Shown one piece after another: positions 8,163 through 17,385 of a DNA stretch of 19,654 nt. The stretch is from assembly GCA_029747585.1 (NCBI GenBank), contig JAPEVF010000829.1, positions 1 through 19,654 of the forward strand, in the 5' to 3' direction. The notes below the pieces were generated by a model that ran no database searches, was not told the DNA's origin, and worked only from the letters and a program-made list of their open reading frames with translations. Positions within the stretch are counted from its first letter, which is position 1, and each line of letters opens with the position of its first letter. The DNA is from Pleurotus djamor (Eukaryota; Basidiomycota; Agaricomycetes; Agaricales; Pleurotaceae). The position numbers and the translations under genes were made by a program.

Positions 8163-10328
8163 TCACGAATTCAGATTCGTGATAAATGAAGACCAAAATT
8201 GTGAATCGAAGAACAGCTCCGGATCTGTGAGTGATGCAAAGGAAGATGATGGGGCTAGTGCAGTCGAGGGGAGTGGGAGCGTAGCTTGGCCAGGTTGCGA
8301 GAAAGGAAGTGGGATTGATGTTGAACTTGATGTTGAGTGAGATGAGGAGGATTGGGGCGTCGGTTGTGAGCTCGAACTAGAGGAAGGGATGGCTTCTTCC
8401 TTGTATCGAGTTATCATTCGAGGACCCCGTCGATCCCAGGCGCCGACCAACTCCTTGATAGCTTCTGCGCATTTGCTCGGGAGATGGTCTGGGGATAGTG
8501 ACGCTTGTTGGAACCGCTCCGCAATGCGATTCAGCAGGTTTTCGGTCTGCCCATGAACAGGCCCCTCTCGAATATGGTAGATAGCGAATCTTGCAACGAT
8601 GAGGAAAGTGCAAGCAAAGGTGATCAAGAGGAAGTATTGGTCAGGCGCGGTTGAGAGGGATGTGATATCTGGCCTAGAGAGGATGGCGATAAGGGCGGCT
8701 TCTGCGGAGTAGAGTGCGTCACCAGTCCACCCATGTGCAACGTAAATATTATTATGTTGCACTTGGAACCACATACGTTGACTTGACTGATCGAAGACTT
8801 GTCTCATGGTGACAAGGGTATGGTGCAGGACTAGCAACCGCGACAGGTTATAGTGTACCTCAACCATGTTGAAATAAAACGCATCGAATGGGGAGATAAC
8901 TATTCATGTCGGGGAAGGACGGGGTAGACATGTAAGCGACGGCAGCCTCAAGAGGCAAGCAGCTCACCTGGTAGGGGGGCTATAAGGCGATGGATCCATC
9001 CCATTGACGCAAGAACTTCTGTTGTTTCTTTGTACCATTGACCCAAGTCAGCGGGATTGTCCATAGTTATGGACATCCCACGGTGTGTGATATCGATTAA
9101 TCTGCGCGTGAGGACAAGGCGGACATCTCGTGAGTCATCCGTATTATACACCGTTACAAATTCTTCAAGATTGTCCGGACGGGGTCGCTTCGACCTAGGA
9201 ACTTTGCCACTGCCGAAAAGCAACCTGCGAGAATAATTAGGGCGGGAAAAACATGGGGACGATCAGGGTGGCGTAGAACTGACAATTGTTCGATGTTAGA
9301 AGCTGTAGCCCACATCCGCGTCCCCCGAACTTCTTCAGACATTGGATCCAGGTGTTCGAGAGAAAGCCTTCTGAGGTTCATAATATCATATCGGTCGATC
9401 CCTATGGACATTGCAGCTTCGATTGCGGACATTGCAAGTAAACGGCTGTCTCGGGGAATGTTATAACCATCGCCATGTAAGGGTTCCCAGAGCGAGAGTA
9501 TGAGAAGCGCCTCTACGAATTCGAAGGAGGGGGATAGATATCCTGGCTGAAGTATCGTCTTCTCCACCAAGGCCTGTAACCTAGGGGCCACCCTTGAGCG
9601 AGTTTGGGCGTCCAAATGGCGGGCGGCGACACAGCAACGAACGAGATCCAAGGCTGTGGAGTTTTCCCTTGACATCGGTAGGTTGAGCCATGGTCGATGC
9701 CGAGTTTCAAAGCTTCCAGCTGGTTAGTGAAAGTGACTCCCAGACGGCATCGACGGGAGGCTCACATTTCAAGGCAGTTCGCTATTTGAGAGGCCGTTAA
9801 AATACTTTGCAGCGAGGTTTCTGGGTAGGAAGTCCCTCGATGTGTTTGCGTTGCAGGCATTGTGAGGCCATGAACCGCAGTAACTGGTGCCGAGCCCCAA
9901 TCGAACCCCTCCGGTAAGTTGAGGAACCCCCATGGCGTGCGTGGATTTGGAACGAAGTCTTCGACCTTTAGCAGCCTGTTCACTATCTCCGGGGCCGGTG
10001 GGCTAGTACTTTCGCCATGAGGGGATTCAGACGATGGCTCAGAAACGCGTTCTCCGCTTCCGCTTGAGCAGTCGACTCCAGGCAGAACGCCAGGGGGATT
10101 CCCTGAATTCTTTGGCAGGATGATGATATCCGAATTTTCGAACGAGCACTCGATATTAAGTACTCGACAGCGGTGACATTGGATTGGTCCGGTCGTGCAA
10201 TTTGTGTCGAGGAGTTCACAGCGTGTCTTGTGTTTTCTGCAAGTAGCACATGCTTGACTTGCTTTTGACCGCTTGGCAGGCCGATTCTTTGATGAGCCCT
10301 GGTCGTCTTGAACTCGTTTTGAGGCCAT
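8163..10328 (-). CDS. Zn2Cys6 fungal transcription regulator B (paralogue of A)
   Basis: Four exons (10328-9766, 9712-9284, 9224-8968, 8899-8163) give 661 aa; introns are 53, 59 and 68 nt. The zinc cluster has Cys at 27, 30, 37, 51, 54 and 61 (spacing 2-6-13-2-6) with RKHKTRCE between the second and third, plus an extra Cys44 in the loop. The start at 10328 was chosen because it aligns with the start of regulator A. An in-frame ATG at 10424 would add 32 residues that have no counterpart there. The middle region matches A throughout (RHLDAQTRSRV, FVEALLILSLWEPL, LPVISPFDAFYFN, RPDITSLSTAPDQYFLL). The tail differs: a long Ser-rich stretch (about residues 585-610), then a conserved end FDSQFWSSFITNLNS. 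It has no ambiguous bases, unlike A. A TTTAAATAT element lies about 110 bp upstream. Possible targets include the downstream dehydrogenase gene, but no evidence in the sequence proves this. Confidence 0.92.
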
Positions 10329-10927
10329 GTCTAGCAGCTTGGCATGGATGGTTGGCGTTCTGTGCAAAGGAGGAAGCGATAGTGGATTATGCCGTACCGT
10401 GACTGACGTTTGTGTCGGCAACATAAAGTGATCTGACTAATATTTAAACTCCCGCTGAGACGGCCCTTGAAAGCCGCAAGTGGCAACTGTGATCAAGTAC
10501 ATCCTGAATGGTGGCAGCGGTCCTTATGTTACCTGTACAGCCAGGATCGGCAGCCAAGCTGGAATCTAGCTTCCATCAACGTTTGGCCTGCTGCTGCGGA
10601 TTGACTTTACGGCAGCGCGTATTTTTCAGCGACAATTTTCCACTATCGCTCAAGCTGCAAGGAGACAGTTATGAGCGCCTCACGCCAAGACACGAGCCCT
10701 GTGTTGGGGGCTGCTGGCTCCCAGCGCACACCGAAATTGGAAAAGTGCAAGACGCGCTCAAGCTGCATTTTCCTGAATGGCACGACAAAACTTGCTGACA
10801 ACGTGTCAAATAGTGAATGCAAATCGTCTCAACAGCTTCCCCGCTTTCGTTGGGGTAACAAAGTCTTGGCAGACGACTGCGATGTTGCATAGAATGATAC
10901 GCCAGATCGATTACTGCGCCGTAGTCC

Positions 10928-10936
10928 TATATAAAG
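10928..10936 (+). promoter_or_regulatory. Isolated TATA-box-like element, TATATAAAG
   Basis: This is a near-perfect TATA consensus on the plus strand, yet no plus-strand gene follows before the end of the dehydrogenase gene at 11292. It could drive a non-coding or antisense transcript, or be chance. Confidence 0.25.
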
Positions 10937-11066
10937 GTTCCAGAAGTCGCCCCGAAGGCCAACCCGAAGCCCCCAGTATAAACGTGAGAAAGAAATTTGA
11001 AGGGAAGATCGAAAAATTGTGAATTACCTCGTGAGGGAAGCTGTCGAAAGCGCGAGCATAGTGGCA

Positions 11067-11098
11067 GATAATCGCACCGATGAACGGTGCGTCTTATC
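11067..11098. other. Imperfect inverted repeat able to form a 12-bp hairpin
   Basis: CGCACCG (11073-11079) pairs with CGGTGCG (11085-11091) around a 5-nt ATGAA loop. The stem is extended by GATAA (11067-11071) pairing with TTATC (11094-11098), with a small internal loop between. It lies in the 3' flank of the dehydrogenase gene. I recognise no RNA family. Confidence 0.4.
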
Positions 11099-11291
11099 GG
11101 TACGGTAGCATAACTGCGCGTCGTTGCCGGCAGGGGCACCCTCCTGTGAGACCCCCTGAGCCCTGAGAGGCCTATGGGACTCATGAGGACACAACGAAAA
11201 GTTACAAGACAGGACTGGGGTTGGGTAGCAGCATTGCATAGGGGCTAAAATACAAAGTACAGATTGAGGGACTGAGATTCCCTTCCAGCTT

Positions 11292-13560
11292 TTAGGCACC
11301 AAGTCCTCCGAATACGATCAATTTATCGTTGAGATACTCCGAAATGCCATGTCCACCTTCTCTTCCAAGCCCACTCTCTTTGACACCTCCAAACGGTATA
11401 ATCGTCTGCGAGATTAGCCCAGTGTTGCATCCAACCATACCCACTTCTAACCGCTCAGCAACACGCCACACACGTCCAACATCCCTGGAGTAAAAGTACC
11501 CTGCAAGCCCAACGTCAGTCGAGTTGGCCAACTTAATCACCTCTTCTTCGGTGTTAAACTTGATCAGTGCAGCAACGGGTCCAAACGTCTCTTCGCTGCC
11601 TACCAGAGCGTCGGACGGGACGTCGGAGAGCAGGGTGGGCTGGAAGAACGTCGTATTTGGCACGCCCTTGCCTCCGACCAGAATTTGTGCCCCTTTAGAC
11701 ACGGCATCCTCAATATGTCTAGTGGCCTTTTCAATCGCACGGCCATGGATCAGCGGACCGTGAGTTCTGGAAGAAATCGTTTAGTGAATGTGGAATGAAA
11801 AAGGCAGTGGTAACAAACGTTTCCTTCTCCAAACCGTTTCCAATCTTGAAAGATGCAACTTTCTCTGCCAATTTGGCGGCAAATTCGTCATAAACAGAAG
11901 CGTGAACATATATCCGATTGGCACAGACACACGTTTGTCCACTGCCTCGGAATTTGCATATTGCTGCGCCTGTGATACAAGTTTAGTGCTAGCAGTTGGC
12001 TGCCGACCGCTAAACGACATTACCTTCCACCGCATCAGCAAGGTTGGCGTCGTCGAATACGATGAATGGGGCATTCCCTCCAGCCTCGATGGAAACCCTG
12101 TCCGATAGGTCAGCCACAGGATGACGGGTGACGGACTCATCGCCACATACTTTTTCAGGGTAGATGAGGCCAATCCGTAAAGCAACTTCGCGACAGGCGT
12201 AGACCCAGTGAATGTGACCTTTCTAACCGCTTTGTTTTCACACATCTCTTTGCCGACAGGTAAAACATTCTTCTGAGTGGTAACAATGTTGATTACACCC
12301 TCAGGTATTCCTGCGCGATTAGCGAGCTAGAGCTTTATGGTCAGCGTACAATCCAGAATGAGGACGACAGGGGAGTACATGCCTCAACGAGGGCCAGTGC
12401 AGAAAATGGGGTCTCGGGCGGTGGTTTGATGACCGCAGTACATCCAGCGGCAAGGGCGGCACCCAGTTTACGAGTAATCATCGCAGATGGGAAATTCCAT
12501 GGTGTTAAAATAGACCTGAATGTAAATGACGTCGTGAGTGACCATGTAATGTTGGAGTCAAAGCTGAGATCTGAGAACTCACACAACCCCTGTGAAACGA
12601 AGTCCCCTCAGTTCGAGAGTCAGCAGGAGCTATGACGAAAANGGTGGGTCACCTATGGGTTGCTTGATAACAACGTTGCGAACACCGGGTATGGCACATG
12701 GGAGATGTTCTGTGGGTGAGGATCAGCCAAAAGGAAAGACGCAAGGCCTCGCAATGTACTCACCGCCGTATGTCCTTACAGCCTCCTCGGCTGCACTTAA
12801 AATCAGTAGTTATACTTGGTATTCGGGGAAGGAGTCTGACCAAACCACTTGAATATGGTGAGAATGGCGTCGGAGAAAATCGCAATAGTGGCTGCTGACC
12901 TCGAAGAATGAAGAGCTGTATGTGATTTCCCCCTGGGGAGTTTGTTGGCAGGACTGCTGAACGTCAGAGAATGAAGCTTGCCTTTGCTTCGACCAAGGGT
13001 TTGCCGTTTTCAATGGTCTAGAGGCGTGTAAATATCGTCACAGTAGGCTCTTCCAGTGAGAGAACTCACAATAATTCGAGCCAAGTCGTCAGCGTTTTCT
13101 TGCATTTGATGGAACAGCTTCATAAGAAGGTCATGTCGATACTTCACAACCATAAGTCACTTGTTCGCCAATCACTGTTGAGTTATGCCCTACCTTTGCC
13201 GTCGTCTTTCCCCATGTTTGAAATGCCGTGGAAGCTGCGTCAATAGCTTCCTTGGTCTCTTCAAGTCCCATCTCCGGGATAGTTCCAATTTCCTCATTCG
13301 TCGCAGGGTCTGAGCACAGATGAATTGAGAAGATTAAATACGTGAACGGTTACAAGTTGCCCACTCACTGTTGACCGAGATTGTAGCTCCATCCTTCGCA
13401 TCCAGCCATTTCCCATTTATGAAGGCTTGATTTTTGATTAGTGACGAGTCCTTAAGGCCAAACTAGATCGTGGAATGAGCACTCGGGCCAAGAACGACTC
13501 CATCAACGGAAGCATAACCATAACTTTGTAACTTACCGCCGAAGCTTGTTTGCTGGCCAT
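11292..13560 (-). CDS. UGA2: Succinate-semialdehyde dehydrogenase (aldehyde dehydrogenase family), 15 exons
   Basis: Oxidises succinate semialdehyde to succinate with NAD(P)+, the last step of the GABA shunt. Exons: 13560-13537, 13462-13369, 13309-13194, 13141-13070, 13017-12982, 12932-12900, 12847-12841, 12790-12764, 12709-12653, 12589-12583, 12515-12383, 12326-12151, 12097-12024, 11969-11819, 11766-11292; 493 aa, the usual length. Landmarks: INGKWLDA near the N-terminus; [21 protein letters not shown] (cofactor fold); [11 protein letters not shown]; general base Glu265 in SIEAGGNAP; catalytic Cys299 in [11 protein letters not shown], at the usual 34-residue spacing; C-terminal [15 protein letters not shown]. 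Two exons are only 7 nt long, and two introns use GC donors (12981 and 12382); all phases close. A second in-frame ATG at 13650 would add a 30-residue basic presequence-like extension. Glutarate-semialdehyde dehydrogenase is a related alternative, but the overall pattern fits the succinate enzyme best. Confidence 0.93.
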
Positions 13561-13650
13561 TCTGCGCGAGGTGAGGATGATTGTGAGGGAGATAGGCGGC
13601 TTCTGTGAGGAGTACCTCAGTCCAGTAAGTGGGAACCTAGGACGATGCAT

Positions 13651-13872
13651 TCCGGCTGATGGGCCACTGAACTGTCCGGACTTGAAATTGGGCGTATGAC
13701 CTCACTCGTGATCCCGAGTGGGAAACCCCTGTAGATGGTTTGAGATGGTTTGGGAGGTGAATGTTTGGAAATTCCCTGGGGAGGCAGTTTGAGAGAATAA
13801 AGGATAAGACTCTATTTTTTCTGAAATTCCAGTTGACAAGAAAGTGAAGCTACAGCTTCGTGGCTTGTCGAG
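13651..13872. promoter_or_regulatory. Divergent promoter region of the dehydrogenase and CLPTM1 genes
   Basis: The outermost possible ATGs of the two divergent genes (13650 minus, 13873 plus) are 222 bp apart; the preferred ATGs (13560 and 14005) are 444 bp apart. The stretch must hold both transcription starts. A GAGAATAAAGGATAAG segment near 13792-13807 is the only TATA-like element seen. Confidence 0.5.
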
Positions 13873-14004
13873 ATGGGCAAGTTCAAGCTTCAACTTCCAG
13901 CGTCCCTATTGGCAGGCTCCTGTTCGGGACTAATCACGCGACTTGCGGCCGAGTCTGTGCTTCGTCTGCTGGCTCGCTCGACCGTTCCTTCCAGCAACTC
14001 CCTC

Positions 14005-16771
14005 ATGGCTGACAATGCACCGCCAACTCAGCCTCGACGACAAGCTGAGGAACCAGAGCAATCCACTGTTCAGAAGTTCATCGGGATTGCGCAGGTGAGA
14101 CGAACTTTGTAAATTGGCCGCGAAATTTTGTGCTCAACTCGACACGCGTCTAGCAAGTCTTCATAGTATGGGCACTGACACAGATTGGTATGTGGTCCGC
14201 CTTGAAGCTCGGGGGAAATGATTTGTCTTACCGTACACTCCAGCGACCAACTACTTCGCAAAGAAGCCAGCTTCAACCGCACCACCAAGCACCACCGGCC
14301 AGGCAGGGGTTCCCGTGGACCCAAAATCTCTTATGCCGACGCAGGCAATATCTTCATGGCCCCTTGGCATACCCCTTGACATGCATGTGTACTTGTCCAC
14401 ATCTCCCAATGGCGATGTTTTCTCTCGCAAATGGACTTCGGGGTACAGGAAGGACGTCGACGAGGGCCTACCGAATTTTGTCTGGGAGAATATCACTTGG
14501 GGGGATTGGAATGAGGCTAGGTCTGTTGAATTTGATGTCAAGTTCCCCGAGGTGAGCTCGCTTTCTTCCTGCATATTGTGGGAGATATCAAAATCTCGGA
14601 ATAGCCCGTCCTTCGCAATGGTTCTCTATGGGCCGACGTATTTCTAGCTAAGGAAGGCTCAAACCCCGACCCACAAAGTCCCCAGTTCAACCCCGAACAC
14701 ATACATCATGTCAGGAAACGTGAGTTCCTAATGTAGTCACTTCTTTTGACTACGCCTCGATTAACACAGGGTAGTCTTGACCCCATACCTTCCTAAGGTT
14801 AAGATACGAAAAGAGAAAAACTTGCTCTCTGGAAGCGACCAGGTCGAGACTGAGGAGGTGCGCATGTCAAGCTGAAGCCTGAGCGTCACGTTCACCTAGC
14901 TTTTAGGTTGAAGAACCAGATGTCATTGTCCCCCATTGGCACAAGGTCGGTTGCCGTACGCGTCCTATGGGCCCCAAACTCAGTTCATCATTCAGAACTT
15001 GACACTTGCTCTCATATCTGATGTACCCGCACTCCCATTGACCCAACTGCCTGTTCCGCTTCTTGAACGTAGGTCAATTACTCCAGGTCCACGTTGACTC
15101 CTTATCACGCCTATTGCAGATATTCACCTGGTTCCTGGAAGGCGGGACGACTCTGGCACGAAAGCCTTGTACAAACCCATTATCTTCCCGAACGAGTTTT
15201 GGCATCTTCGCTCCCAAATGGTTGAGGTCAATGCCACTACGCCCAATCTCCCCTTGCAGATAACTTTCCAGCCAATGTCCTACATGAAGTTCCAAATCTT
15301 CGCCTCAATGACCCACGGTTTCAATGAAGCTGCTAAACAACAAGGCGCAGGGGCTTCCGCGGAACTCGATGAAATCAAGCGGATGCTTATTGAGACCAAC
15401 CCTTGGTTTTTGGGACTGACTGCAACCGTCAGCATTCTTCACGTTGTGTAAGGTTCGCTCTCCCTCACCAGACACTCCAAGCTCACTTTGTGTGTCTCAA
15501 CAGGTTTGAAATGCTTGCTTTCAAGTCGGATGTGTCCCATTGGCGAGAGAAGAAAGAGATGGTCGGTGTATCACTCAGGTAGGCACCGTTCTCGTTTAAC
15601 TTAGAACTGGCGCTCAATCTCCTCTAGGACGGTGGGGCTGCATTATTCCCGAGCGTACGACGTATCCTTAACTTCTTTTCTCAGATCATCACCAACGTCA
15701 TTGTTCAGGTCATCATTCTCCTGTACCTCATTGATAACAACGAGAACACGAGTTGGATGATCTTGATGGGTTCAGGGATGGGCGTCCTCATCGAAGCCTG
15801 GAAGGTAAGTCTTCACCGCCCTGTCTGTCTGTTCCTCGGATATCTGGTAAATGGGCATCTTAGATCACGAAAGCTGTTGATATTAAAGTCGTTCCGGCTC
15901 CCAATGGGTCTTTTCTGCCGTACAAGCTTGACATTAAAGGTATGCAATGTCCCCGCTGAGTTACCAGTCAAGTAATGTATCGGTATCCATCCAGATAAGC
16001 ATGTTCTCAGTGAGGACGAAAAGAAGACACAGGAGTAGGTGGCGTATCTTTGCGTTTCTCTATCCCTTAACCCCCACTTTCAAATTTAGATACGACAAAT
16101 TGGCATTCCGTTACGTTTCGTATGTTGCTATCCCCACCCTAGCGGCCTATACCGTATATTCCCTGTTGTACGAGACACATCGTGGATGGTACAGCTTCGT
16201 GATTTCGACACTTACCTCCTTCGTGTATATGTTTGGTTTCGTGAGTCCTCGTCTACTTTCGAAAGCTTTCCTTTCTGATCGATTCTATCATAGGTACAAC
16301 TCGTGCCGCAGCTCATCATCAACTACAAGTTGAAGGTCAGTCCACCCGCCGAACGGAGGTCCATTTTCTCAGATCTCAGATTGATGTCTTTCGATGTAGA
16401 GCGTCGCGCACATGCCTATGAAAGCCATGATATACAAAACCCTCTCAACTGTTGTGGATGATCTTTTTGCGTACGTCTCGCCACTTGATCGTTCGGAGCC
16501 ATGCACTGAGTCTTCCAACCTTGGTCATTAGCTTCTGCATAAAGATGCCGTTCCTCCATAGGCTGGCTTGTTTTAGGGACGATGTCGTGTTTCTGATCTT
16601 CTTGTATCAGGTGAGAGACTTCCAAATATGGTGCGCGTTGGGTGACTCACCGACACATCTTAGCGCTGGATCTATCGCGTCGATCTCAAGCGTGTCAACG
16701 AATATGGTCAAGTGGTTCCAGAAGATGTTATTGCGTCGGAAGCAGCTAAAGAGACTAAGAAGACTCAGTGA
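14005..16771 (+). CDS. CLPTM1: CLPTM1-family multispanning membrane protein, 18 exons
   Basis: The CLPTM1 family are ER/Golgi membrane proteins; its CLPTM1L member is a GlcN-PI scramblase in GPI synthesis. Exons: 14005-14094, 14154-14187, 14244-14551, 14605-14719, 14775-14857, 14907-14945, 14996-15068, 15120-15447, 15504-15578, 15628-15631, 15685-15804, 15864-15939, 15995-16034, 16090-16240, 16294-16335, 16400-16470, 16532-16610, 16664-16771; 611 aa, normal for the family. The luminal part carries PLDMHVYLSTSPNGDVF, LPNFVWENITWGDW, NGSLWADVFLAKEGSNP and VPHWHKNLTLAL. Hydrophobic segments lie at about 340-360, 384-400, 406-421, 468-487, 492-520 and 564-575, with the family block VQLVPQLIINYKLKSVAHMP (513-532) between the last two. 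The tail is Lys-rich and ends KETKKTQ. The start at 14005 (MADNAPPTQP) fits the family; an in-frame ATG at 13873 would add 44 residues. Exon 10 is only 4 nt. Confidence 0.92.
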
Positions 16772-17385
16772 TGTAGATGAAGCCTCTTGGATGATTTTTG
16801 TGCTATCTCATTCTATAGCTGAATATTGCTTTCTTAGACGGCCCATCTAATTTTTTCCTACCTTTTCTTGTCCGATCGCCACACCTAATCTTTTCCGTGC
16901 GATTTACATGTGCTATTCCTGCTGCCCCTCCCCCCATCTGCTGGACCATCCTCGACATCGATATGATGGCATATCTCTCAGAAAGTCAATCGCGGTCAGT
17001 GTACCGAGTAACATTATCTCCGAACATCAGGAAACATCCTCTCGTTCGTGGCGTATACCCTGCACTGAAGAAGCCCTTGTGGGCCTAATACTGCACCCAT
17101 CGTTCGAGTCATTCAAATCTCGCCCAATGACTCGCTTTTGAACGCCTGGTCTCCTCGTTTTCTTGCCCTTGTCGGCCTTTCTTTCCACCCCAGAACGTTG
17201 CACCTAACTCGACATGAAATCAGATTAACATCTTCCACACGCATGCCTTTTGCACGTTCGCGTCCTAGTGACTCACCATCCATTCACCGGTAAGCTGCAG
17301 ATAAATAAAGCGACCTCCCAACTACTTCGTCATCCATCAAGTACTCTCAGTTGATTCTTAATCGCCGCGCTTACAACTCAAAGCC
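16772..17385. other. Intergenic region between CLPTM1 and the 400-aa gene
   Basis: About 610 bp without a supported gene. It contains the CLPTM1 3' end and the promoter and leader of the next gene. It is pyrimidine-rich in places on the plus strand (TTTTTTCCTACCTTTTCTTG near 16851-16870). A TAAATAAA element at 17302-17309, about 80 bp before the next ATG, is a plausible TATA-like box. Small frames at 16897-17141 look like chance. Confidence 0.5.

Larger units (their letters stand above)
10329..11291. other. Intergenic region between regulator B and the dehydrogenase gene
   Basis: About 960 bp without a supported coding gene. It should contain the regulator B promoter (near 10329-10500) and the 3' end of the dehydrogenase transcript (near 11000-11291). 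The open frames at 10508-11022 overlap one another on both strands and lack family likeness. The two items worth noting, a TATA box and a hairpin, are listed separately. Confidence 0.5.

Noticed and set aside
10508..11022. Several overlapping open frames on both strands
   Set aside because: They overlap in different frames, have no splice-consistent extension, and show no family features.
16897..17141. Two overlapping plus-strand frames between CLPTM1 and the next gene
   Set aside because: Short, in different frames, without likeness to proteins; they sit in the expected 3'UTR and promoter region.
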